In this document: positions 1 to 5,672 of the stretch, one piece after another
How the letters are laid out: every line of letters starts with the position of its first letter
Position numbering within the stretch: position 1 is the first letter of the stretch
NCBI GenBank assembly: GCA_937897625.1
Contig: CALCNZ010000029.1
Span: 1 to 5,909, forward strand
From: an uncultured Flavobacteriales bacterium
GTDB taxonomy: Bacteria; Bacteroidota; Bacteroidia; Flavobacteriales_D; Sanyastnellaceae
Direction: 5' to 3'
DNA length: 5,909 nucleotides
The notes under the pieces: model-generated
Databases searched by the model: none
Told to the model about the DNA's origin: nothing
What the model saw: the letters and a program-made list of their open reading frames with translations, nothing else
Position numbers and translations under genes: made by a program

Positions 1-734
1 TTTTGTCTTGGATATTAGTTGCTGGAAAAAGTTTCGGTCAGAATACGGCTGCGAATGAATTCAAGTTCGGGTTTCAACTTAGACCTATCGTCCCGAATTC
101 TTATTTGAATACTTCCGTTGAAACGACCAGTCTTCCGAACTTCACCTATTCTGCAAAATCGAATGTAGGAATTAGCTTCGGTGCCATCATACGTAAGCCT
201 CTTGGTAAATTTTGGAATTTAGAAACGGGACTGAATTTCGTGAAGAGAAGTTATTCGTTGAATTATCATTTAACCGATACGGCTGAAGTTAGCTCTGCAC
301 AAAACATGACATTCATTGCTTATGAAATTCCCATTCAGGCTTTAATCTATGTTCGATTGGGAAAGTCTTGGTACATGAATGCAAGTGCTGGGATTTCATT
401 CGATTTTTTTCCAAGCGAAACAGAAACCTTCAGTTCCGAAAAATTGGACTCAACGTATTACGACTTCAAAGAGAAAACGTACCGCATTAAATGGAGCGCC
501 CTGGCAGCACAATCGAATTTGGGTTTTGAATACCGCACTGAAAAAAACGGATACTATTATTTAGGCGCTTCTTTCCACAGACCCTTCGGAAGAATTGCCG
601 GTTCGGAAGCAATAGTTGAGACGACGACAGGATCAGATAGAGTTTGGTTAAGTCTTTCAGGAAGTTATTTTTCAATTGACTTGAAGTATTTCCTTTACGA
701 TAAATACAAATCAAAAAAGGCCGTCAATGAATGA
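1..734 (+). CDS. Outer-membrane beta-barrel protein, 5' end cut by window
   Basis: The reading frame is open from the window edge to a TGA at 732-734, giving about 243 visible residues. The first visible residues (LSWILVAGKSFGQ, reading the TTG at position 3 as an internal Leu) look like the end of a signal-peptide hydrophobic core plus a cleavage site just before or after Gln. The real start therefore lies upstream, and the TTG is probably not an initiator. The mature part alternates hydrophobic and polar residues in short stretches with many aromatic residues (FKFGFQLRP, VGISFGAIIRKPLG, WNLETGLNFVKRSY, WYMNASAGISFDFF, YYYLGASFHRPFG, YFSIDLKYFLY). This is the pattern of amphipathic barrel strands in the PorT/OmpA-like 'outer membrane beta-barrel' families of Bacteroidota. 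No plug, TonB box, peptidoglycan-binding domain or catalytic motif is seen. The specific role is unknown. The family call rests on strand pattern, not on a diagnostic motif. Confidence 0.7.
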   Translation, partial: LSWILVAGKSFGQNTAANEFKFGFQLRPIVPNSYLNTSVETTSLPNFTYSAKSNVGISFGAIIRKPLGKFWNLETGLNFVKRSYSLNYHLTDTAEVSSAQNMTFIAYEIPIQALIYVRLGKSWYMNASAGISFDFFPSETETFSSEKLDSTYYDFKEKTYRIKWSALAAQSNLGFEYRTEKNGYYYLGASFHRPFGRIAGSEAIVETTTGSDRVWLSLSGSYFSIDLKYFLYDKYKSKKAVNE

Positions 735-745
735 CGACCTTTTTC
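713..745. terminator. Bidirectional hairpin terminator between convergent genes
   Basis: A 13-bp inverted repeat (arms 714-726 and 732-744) surrounds a 5-nt loop. It is flanked by an A-run on the left and a T-run on the right, so both strands give a hairpin followed by U residues. The arms differ at one position: it is a C-A mismatch in plus-strand RNA but a U-G wobble in minus-strand RNA, so the hairpin is slightly better for the minus-strand yceI transcript. The stop codon of the plus-strand barrel gene (732-734) lies inside the right arm. It sits in the 30-bp gap between the two stop codons, where a shared terminator is expected. Confidence 0.8.
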
Positions 746-764
746 TTCCTTAACTAAACTAAAC

Positions 765-1376
765 TTATTTCTTCAAGTCACCTACCAACTTAATGTTTAA
801 GTTGAAGATGTTGTCAATTGCCTTATCACCAAGATTGTCGAAGAAGGCTGTTGAGCCATACTTTACGTCGAACTGTGAACGATCTACAGCCAAGCTTCCT
901 TCAACAAAAACTTGATTTCCACCACCAGTAATTTTCGCTGGGAAAGTTAATGACTTGGTGATTCCTTTGATGGTCATGTTACCAGTAACATTGTGGGTAG
1001 TACCATTGTTTCCTTTAGCCACTTGAACGCTTGTTACTTCAAACATTGCATCTGGGAACGCCACTGTATTGAAGAAATCTGGGCTCTTCAAGTGGTTCAA
1101 GAAGTTTGCGTTTGTACCAGCGTCAGTAATATCTGTTACTGCCATAGCGTTCATGTCAATTTTCACCTTTCCCGTAATGCCTGCATTTCCTTTCACATAA
1201 ACAACACCGCTAGAAACGCGAACCGTTCCCGTGTGACCGCCACCTGTAATTTTCTTTGCATTCCATACGATTGAACTTTTGTTGAAGTCTAAGATGTACT
1301 TGCCATCTGCTAACTGTGCTTGAACTCCCGCTAATGAAGCGATTGCTACGAATAATGCTAAAATTGCTTTTTTCAT
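765..1376 (-). CDS. YceI-family secreted protein (lipocalin-like, putative isoprenoid/lipid binder)
   Basis: A complete 203-residue protein, normal length for the family, with an ATG start at 1376-1374. Residues 1-20 form a clear signal peptide (KK, hydrophobic core, VQA-Q cleavage), so the product is predicted to be periplasmic or outer-membrane facing. The mature part carries the usual YceI signatures: SSIVWNAKKITGGGHTGTV near 34-52, HLKSPDFFNTVAFPDAMFE near 95-113, VTGNMTIKGITKSLTFP near 130-146, and DRSQFDVKYG near 165-174. YceI proteins fold as extended lipocalin-like beta barrels, and structurally studied members bind long isoprenoid or fatty-acyl molecules. The ligand here cannot be read from the sequence. 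The gene follows the MarR-type gene on the same strand after 22 bp, with no room for a separate standard promoter, so the two are probably co-transcribed and yceI is likely the regulated target. The transcript ends at the shared terminator downstream. Confidence 0.93.
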   Translation of the reverse strand: MKKAILALFVAIASLAGVQAQLADGKYILDFNKSSIVWNAKKITGGGHTGTVRVSSGVVYVKGNAGITGKVKIDMNAMAVTDITDAGTNANFLNHLKSPDFFNTVAFPDAMFEVTSVQVAKGNNGTTHNVTGNMTIKGITKSLTFPAKITGGGNQVFVEGSLAVDRSQFDVKYGSTAFFDNLGDKAIDNIFNLNIKLVGDLKK

Positions 1377-1398
1377 TTGTTTGATTTTTATTGATTGA

Positions 1399-1857
1399 TT
1401 ATTTATTTCTTATTTGATCGAGTGCAAAATTTAAAGCCTCGGCATCTTTAGATGACAGTTGCTTTGACATCATGCCTTTAAACGTTGGAACTTTTTCATC
1501 CAATTCCTCAAGAAGTGAAAATCCCTTTTCAGTAATAACCACATCTACTTGTCTTCTGTCTTTGTCGCAAATCCTTCTGGAAACAAGCTTCCGTGTCTCT
1601 AATTTATCTACAATACGAGAAGCGTTGCTGCTTTTATCTATCATGCGTTCACACAATCCAGCAACCGAAATTGGTTGTCCTTTTTGTCCACGTAGAATCC
1701 GAAGCACATTGTACTGAGGCAAAGAAATGTCGTAATCTTTCAAAGCGATTCTATTCAACTCACCGAACCACGCCGCGGTAAATAGAATATTAATGCCCAA
1801 CTTCTGGTAGACATCGCTGAATTCTGATTGCTGTATTTCTTCTCCGATTGATTTCAC
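1399..1857 (-). CDS. MarR-family winged-helix transcriptional regulator
   Basis: A complete 152-residue protein, typical for MarR dimers. N- and C-terminal helices (about 10-40 and 115-150) would form the dimer interface around a winged helix-turn-helix: LPQYNVLRIL near 46-55, ISVAGLCERM near 63-72, recognition helix SSNASRIVDKLETR near 76-89, and wing CDKDRRQVDVVIT at 97-109. The wing includes the conserved Asp-Arg pair (D100, R101) seen across the family. The start is GTG at 1857-1855. The frame stays open upstream but holds no in-frame ATG, and the first internal Met is Met72, well inside the DNA-binding domain, so GTG is the best choice. There is no clear Shine-Dalgarno sequence. Two cysteines (C69, C97) lie in the DNA-binding domain; a redox role is only a possibility. 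MarR proteins usually repress their own gene and neighbours until a small ligand or oxidant releases them. The tandem palindromes just upstream and yceI just downstream fit that model. Confidence 0.93.
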   Translation of the reverse strand: MKSIGEEIQQSEFSDVYQKLGINILFTAAWFGELNRIALKDYDISLPQYNVLRILRGQKGQPISVAGLCERMIDKSSNASRIVDKLETRKLVSRRICDKDRRQVDVVITEKGFSLLEELDEKVPTFKGMMSKQLSSKDAEALNFALDQIRNK

Positions 1858-1861
1858 TTTG

Positions 1862-1869
1862 CAAATATA
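1862..1869 (-). promoter_or_regulatory. Candidate Bacteroidota -7 promoter box for MarR-yceI
   Basis: On the minus strand this reads TATATTTG, a full match to the Bacteroidota -7 consensus TAnnTTTG. No good TTTG -33 element is visible at the usual distance; that space is taken up by the tandem palindromes. The box ends only 4 nt before the GTG start codon, so transcription from it would begin at or about the start codon (leaderless), or else the real promoter is further upstream. Confidence 0.4.
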
Positions 1870-1895
1870 TGTACCTACATTTAATGTACCTACAT
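1869..1895. promoter_or_regulatory. Tandem palindromic boxes, probable MarR operator
   Basis: Two identical 12-bp copies of ATGTACCTACAT lie at 1869-1880 and 1884-1895, separated by 3 bp, so equivalent positions are 15 bp apart. Each copy is itself an inverted repeat (ATGTA, 2-bp centre, TACAT). They lie 11 bp upstream of the MarR start codon and abut the candidate -7 box, where bound protein would block RNA polymerase. Symmetric sites in this position are typical of MarR autoregulation. That this MarR protein is the one that binds is inferred. The boxes may also affect the divergent plus-strand gene starting at 1959. Confidence 0.6.
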
Positions 1896-1958
1896 CTTTT
1901 TGAAAGATTTTTTTAAAATATTGAAACTTTTCATCTTACTTCGACGTATTAATCCTGT

Positions 1959-2480
1959 ATGAAAAATTTACTCTCCCTAATTATTTTCATTTCCTTGCAC
2001 CAATTGGCACAAGCTCAAACTTTTGGTAGATCGAAGGTTGTATTGCAAGGAAAGGTCACTGAACTGTACTTAAAAGACAGCACAGAAAAGGCGCTCGACA
2101 AAGTTTCCGTGCAAATATGGTCCGATCAAAAGTTGGTTGCCGAGATTAAAACTGCCCACCACGGCAAATACCAATTGGAAGCTCCATACAAAGAGAATTA
2201 CAGCATTAAATATGTGCAAGACGGATATGTCACCAAAACCGTTGACCTTGATACAAAATCTATCAAGCGTGAAGAAACGGCTATTCGTTTGATGTTAACC
2301 ATGGACATTTCTCTTTTCAAAGAAAATGCAGCTTGTGATTTTAGTTTTTTGAATGAAATGCCGGTGGCTAAAGCCAAAGTCCTTCGCAGAAAAGATGAGA
2401 TTACATGGGATATCGATTACAACTTCAAAATGCAAGAGCGCATTCGCAAAGAAATAATAAAGGCAAGAGCATCGCACTAG
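1959..2480 (+). CDS. Secreted protein with carboxypeptidase-regulatory-like beta-sandwich domain, function unknown
   Basis: A complete 173-residue protein with an ATG start. Residues 1-20 are a typical signal peptide (K, hydrophobic core, AQA-Q), so it is predicted to be exported. Residues about 27-110 resemble the carboxypeptidase-regulatory-like or transthyretin-like fold: a first strand VVLQGKVTE, a loop, LDKVSVQIWSDQKLVAEIKT, then the hallmark G-x-Y-x-L turn (HGKYQLEAP near 68-76) and YSIKYVQDGYVTKTVDL near 81-97. The C-terminal part (about 115-173) is polar and charged, with a DFSFLNEMPVAKAKV segment and a likely terminal helix; I do not recognise it as a named domain. No enzyme motif, TonB-receptor barrel or sorting domain follows, so it is a stand-alone module. 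It is divergent from the MarR gene (101-bp gap) and 46 bp upstream of the ABC exporter on the same strand, so co-transcription is possible. No clear promoter was found for it. Confidence 0.65.
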   Translation: MKNLLSLIIFISLHQLAQAQTFGRSKVVLQGKVTELYLKDSTEKALDKVSVQIWSDQKLVAEIKTAHHGKYQLEAPYKENYSIKYVQDGYVTKTVDLDTKSIKREETAIRLMLTMDISLFKENAACDFSFLNEMPVAKAKVLRRKDEITWDIDYNFKMQERIRKEIIKARASH

Positions 2481-2484
2481 TGCG
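2473..2484. repeat. Perfect 12-bp palindrome at gene end
   Basis: CGCACTAGTGCG reads the same on both strands and contains the TAG stop codon of the preceding gene. In RNA it could form a short stem (extendable by one wobble and one A-U pair) with a CUAG loop. No T-run follows, so it is not a standard terminator. It may be a weak processing or attenuation hairpin, a protein site, or chance. Confidence 0.35.
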
Positions 2485-2526
2485 GTAAATGTTTAAAGCG
2501 CTGTAAATTCGCCGAAAGATTCTACG

Positions 2527-4356
2527 GTGAAAGAAAGCACTACTACCCCAAAAAAGAAAATTTCAAAAGCAACAATCTCAAGTGCCTTGGGATTGTTTCG
2601 CTATTTACGCCCTTATGCATTCTCCTTTTTCATTGGAATGCTGCTGTTGGTTATTTCCGGTTTGTTGGTAATTGTAATTACCGCATTACTGGGTTTTCTC
2701 TTAACGCCTAATGCTCAGGCCGCCCTTCCTGGCGGGGCATTAACGCAATCGCTTTTATCCGCTATTCATTGGGAAGGCGAAGGCATGACTTCGAAAACCC
2801 TCGTTGCACTTGTTGGTTTGCTCATTATTCAAGGTGTCTTCTCGTTCTTTCGTGTCTATCTCTTTTCGTATGTTTCTGAGAACGCTATGTTGGCGCTTCG
2901 TAAAGACACTTATTCGCGCATTATTCGCATGCCCATTCAGTTTTACAACGAACGCAGAGTGGGAGATTTAAGCAGCAGAATTACTTCAGACATAACCGCA
3001 ATTCAAGAAACACTCACAACCACCCTTGCCGAATTCCTTCGTCAATCTGTATTTATTTTCGTGGGAGTGGGTTGGTTGGTTTCCTATTCGCCATACCTCA
3101 CTCTTGTAATGTTGGGAACGCTTCCGGTTATTATCGTAGTGATGGTTTTTTTCGGACGATACATAAAAAAACTAAGCAAGGAAACGCAAGATAAAGTTGC
3201 TGAATCGGGTGTGGTATTGAACGAAACCTTCACAGGTGTGGTTAGTGTGAAAAGCTACAGCAACGAGCCTTTTGAAATATCTCGCTATTACAAGCGTATT
3301 TTAGATGTCCGCGCAAACGCCATGAAGAGTGCAGTTTGGCGCGGCATGTTCGGAACATTCATTATTATTTTTCTATTCGGAACACTCGGGCTGGTGATAG
3401 GCGTTGGCGCGCACTTGCAACAGACGGGACAATTGCCCGTTGAAGTGTTACCGCAGTTCATCATGTTAACCGGACTTATCGCTGGTTCTATCGGAGGACT
3501 TGCCGCACAGATGGGTTCTCTTCAACGCAGTTTGGGAATTATAGATTCTGTCATGGAGATTCTCGCCATGGATCCAGAAAACATTCCTGAAGAAGAGACG
3601 CCAGTAGAGAAACAATTCAACGGAACATTCGAATTCAAAAACGTGTCATTCAACTACGCCAGCAGAGCTGAAATGGCAGTATTGAAAGACGTTTCGTTCG
3701 AAGTACAAGAAGGCGAACAAATAGCGCTTGTAGGCGCCTCGGGATCGGGAAAATCTACCATTGCAAATCTTTTGCTTCGCTTTTATGAAGCAACAGAAGG
3801 AACTATTTTCTTCGATGGTGTTCCTGCTTCCGAATGGAAACTTCACGACGTTCGAAAAAGCATGGCCTATGTTCCGCAAGAAGTGCTTCTTTTTGGCGGA
3901 AGCATTCGCGAGAACATTGCATACGGAAAACCTTCGGCATCGGATGAAGAAATTAAATCTGCTGCAATTCGCGCCAATGCTTGGGAATTCATTGAACAGT
4001 TTACAGAAGGCTGGGACACCATTGTGGGTGACAGAGGAATTCAGTTATCTGGCGGACAGCGCCAGCGCATTGCCATTGCGCGTGCCATTCTGAAAGACCC
4101 CAAACTTCTTATTCTCGACGAAGCTACTTCGGCGCTGGACACAGAGAATGAAAGAGCGGTTCAACTTGCTTTAGATGAACTCATGAAAAACAGAACTTCA
4201 CTCGTGATTGCTCATCGTCTTTCAACCATTCGCAACGCCTCTAAGATTATTGTTTTGGAAGGTGGAAGTATTGTTGAAACTGGAACGCATGAAGAGCTTA
4301 TGACCAAAGACAGTGCGTATTTGAAAATGGTTGAATTGCAAGACAGAACAAAATAA
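2527..4356 (+). CDS. ABC exporter half-transporter, fused permease-ATPase (MsbA/TAP-like)
   Basis: A complete 609-residue protein of normal length for a type IV (ABCB-like) homodimeric exporter. The membrane domain covers about 25-335, with six predicted helices near 33-60, 91-116, 165-188, 189-210, 272-297 and 308-330. The coupling region contains NETFTGVVSVKSYSNE. The ATPase domain covers about 365-605: A-loop Tyr377, Walker A GASGSGKST at 403-411, Q-loop Gln451, signature LSGGQ at 507-511, Walker B LLILDE at 527-532 with catalytic Glu532, D-loop SALD at 535-538, and switch His563. All key residues are present, so it should be an active ATP-driven exporter. The start is GTG at 2527; an in-frame TAA at 2494 rules out a much longer form and no in-frame ATG lies between. 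The substrate is unknown. Relatives move lipids, lipid A precursors, peptides or drugs. The acyltransferase 23 bp downstream hints at a lipid-related role. I give no msbA symbol because sequence reading alone cannot separate MsbA from multidrug homologues. Confidence 0.95.
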   Translation: MKESTTTPKKKISKATISSALGLFRYLRPYAFSFFIGMLLLVISGLLVIVITALLGFLLTPNAQAALPGGALTQSLLSAIHWEGEGMTSKTLVALVGLLIIQGVFSFFRVYLFSYVSENAMLALRKDTYSRIIRMPIQFYNERRVGDLSSRITSDITAIQETLTTTLAEFLRQSVFIFVGVGWLVSYSPYLTLVMLGTLPVIIVVMVFFGRYIKKLSKETQDKVAESGVVLNETFTGVVSVKSYSNEPFEISRYYKRILDVRANAMKSAVWRGMFGTFIIIFLFGTLGLVIGVGAHLQQTGQLPVEVLPQFIMLTGLIAGSIGGLAAQMGSLQRSLGIIDSVMEILAMDPENIPEEETPVEKQFNGTFEFKNVSFNYASRAEMAVLKDVSFEVQEGEQIALVGASGSGKSTIANLLLRFYEATEGTIFFDGVPASEWKLHDVRKSMAYVPQEVLLFGGSIRENIAYGKPSASDEEIKSAAIRANAWEFIEQFTEGWDTIVGDRGIQLSGGQRQRIAIARAILKDPKLLILDEATSALDTENERAVQLALDELMKNRTSLVIAHRLSTIRNASKIIVLEGGSIVETGTHEELMTKDSAYLKMVELQDRTK

Positions 4357-4379
4357 AGTTATCTTCGTTTCTTTTGGCT

Positions 4380-5672
4380 ATGCGCAGATCCTGGTTGTAT
4401 GAAATATTCCGAATCATTTTAGTGTTTGGGCTAAGACTCTTTCACAGAAAGTTTCGTGTTGTTGGCTATGAGAATTTAAAGGGAAGTGAAATCCCAACGA
4501 TAGTTGTTGGAAATCATCAGAACGCCCTCCTCGACCCAATACTTTGTTGCTCCATTATCAATCAACAACTTCATTGGCTTACGCGATCAGATGTTTTTAA
4601 ACCAGGTTTTATTTCTTGGCTGCTTGGAAAATTCAATATGCTCCCGGTTTATCGTGAACAAGACAACGTCGGAGATCTTCGCGATCGCAACGACGCGATC
4701 TTCAGAGAGTGTTACAAGCGACTGAACCGTGGTCAATGGATCAGTTTATTTCCGGAAGGAACGCACAAAGGAAAAAAATCCATGAACACGCCTTTGAAAA
4801 AAGGAATAGGCCGCTTAATTATTGGAACGTTTGAAGCCAATCCGAATTTAAAGCAAATTAGAATATTACCGCTAGGCCTGGAGTATTCAGAATTCTTTGA
4901 AAAAGATGGCGACTTCATGTTGCGTATTGGCACACCAATCGTTCTGTCGAAGGAGGATTATACCACAGCGAACAAAGCCATTTGGGCGAATGAATTGGTT
5001 GCGGAAATAAGTCAGCATTTGCAGGCAGTCATGACAGACATTCGCAACAACGATTTCTACGAAGAATATCTCACAATTCAAGAACTCATGGCTTATGTGT
5101 ATCCGCATAATGATTGGCACGAGAACGTGCTTGTGTATCAGGATATGGTTAATGCCAACCGATTTGAAAAACCTCATTTTTTGAATGAAGTGAAATCGTT
5201 CAACAAACAATCTAAAGACCTTTCTTTTTCCAACAAGACAGATTTCGAAATGCAGCAATGGCAATTTTGGAATACGCTTCGTGTAATTATTTCGCTGCCA
5301 TTTTCACTGGTTGGAAAAATTATCTTCTTTCCCATTTCAAATTTCACTGAGAACTTTGTTCGAACGAAATTGAAGGATCTGCTTTTCCGAAATTCGATTC
5401 GCATTTCATTTAAATTATTCTTGAGCATTCCCTATATTTTTATACTCGCCATAGCTTTTCCTTTTTTCGGAATAAACTATTTTCTAGGTGTGCTAATTCT
5501 TATTGGGGTTGGGGTGTTTGAAGTTCGATCGCGCATGCGCTTCGACCGATATAAAAAAATTATTCAACACAAAAAAGATTGCGCAAAGCGCGGTGGTGCT
5601 TATTCCCAATGGAAAGCTGCTCAAGAAAATTGTTTGACTCAACTAAAAGAAATTTGCAATGAACAGAATTAA
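4380..5672 (+). CDS. Lysophospholipid/glycerol-phosphate acyltransferase (PlsC-like) with C-terminal membrane extension
   Basis: About 430 residues from the ATG at 4380; a TTG two codons earlier (4374) is possible but less likely. The N-terminal half is a PlsC-type domain: acyl-transfer motif I NHQNALLD at 45-52, a motif II-like stretch around RSDVFKPGFISW and MLPVYRE, motif III FPEGTH at 124-129, and motif IV ILPLGLEY at 162-169. It should transfer an acyl chain from acyl-CoA, acyl-ACP or acyl-phosphate to a lysophospholipid or glycerol-phosphate-like acceptor at the cytoplasmic face of the inner membrane. Motif I has five residues between His46 and Asp52, not the classical four. The C-terminal half is longer than in short PlsC enzymes (about 240 residues): hydrophobic segments near 296-322 and 344-383, the latter long enough for two helices, then a basic tail (FDRYKKIIQHKKDCAKRGG). 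The gene lies 23 bp after the ABC exporter and overlaps the next gene, so an operon is likely. The exact acceptor is uncertain, so no symbol is given. Confidence 0.9.
   Translation: MRRSWLYEIFRIILVFGLRLFHRKFRVVGYENLKGSEIPTIVVGNHQNALLDPILCCSIINQQLHWLTRSDVFKPGFISWLLGKFNMLPVYREQDNVGDLRDRNDAIFRECYKRLNRGQWISLFPEGTHKGKKSMNTPLKKGIGRLIIGTFEANPNLKQIRILPLGLEYSEFFEKDGDFMLRIGTPIVLSKEDYTTANKAIWANELVAEISQHLQAVMTDIRNNDFYEEYLTIQELMAYVYPHNDWHENVLVYQDMVNANRFEKPHFLNEVKSFNKQSKDLSFSNKTDFEMQQWQFWNTLRVIISLPFSLVGKIIFFPISNFTENFVRTKLKDLLFRNSIRISFKLFLSIPYIFILAIAFPFFGINYFLGVLILIGVGVFEVRSRMRFDRYKKIIQHKKDCAKRGGAYSQWKAAQENCLTQLKEICNEQN

Noticed and set aside
918..1253. KITGGG appears twice in the YceI protein (residues 42-47 and 148-153), suggesting an internal duplication.
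   Set aside because: The flanking residues do not align, and short glycine-rich turns recur by chance in beta-barrel proteins.
993..1274. A 93-residue plus-strand open frame opposite yceI, rich in Cys and His.
   Set aside because: The Cys/His richness comes from reading the complement of yceI. No metal-binding spacing or independent support is seen.
1378..1410. Repetitive TTGATT/ATTTATT tract between the MarR gene and yceI, considered as a microsatellite or separate promoter.
   Set aside because: Repeat units are irregular. The A-rich minus-strand leader is typical of ribosome loading regions in Bacteroidota, and the gap is too short for a standard promoter.
1894..1914. ATCTTT-TTG-AAAGAT hairpin followed by a T-run on the plus strand, resembling a terminator.
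   Set aside because: The stem has six pairs with only one G-C pair, and there is no upstream plus-strand transcript to end here. AT-rich intergenic composition explains it.
3761..4093. A 110-residue plus-strand open frame within the ABC ATPase region.
   Set aside because: It is an alternate frame of the highly conserved ATPase domain, with no protein-like features.
4680..4687. GCGATCGC octamer, identical to the cyanobacterial HIP1 element.
   Set aside because: I noticed only this copy, it lies inside coding sequence, and the rest of the window points to Bacteroidota.
4887..5264. A 125-residue minus-strand open frame inside the acyltransferase gene.
   Set aside because: It lies antisense to a gene with clear conserved motifs and shows no domain or signal of its own, so it is a shadow frame.
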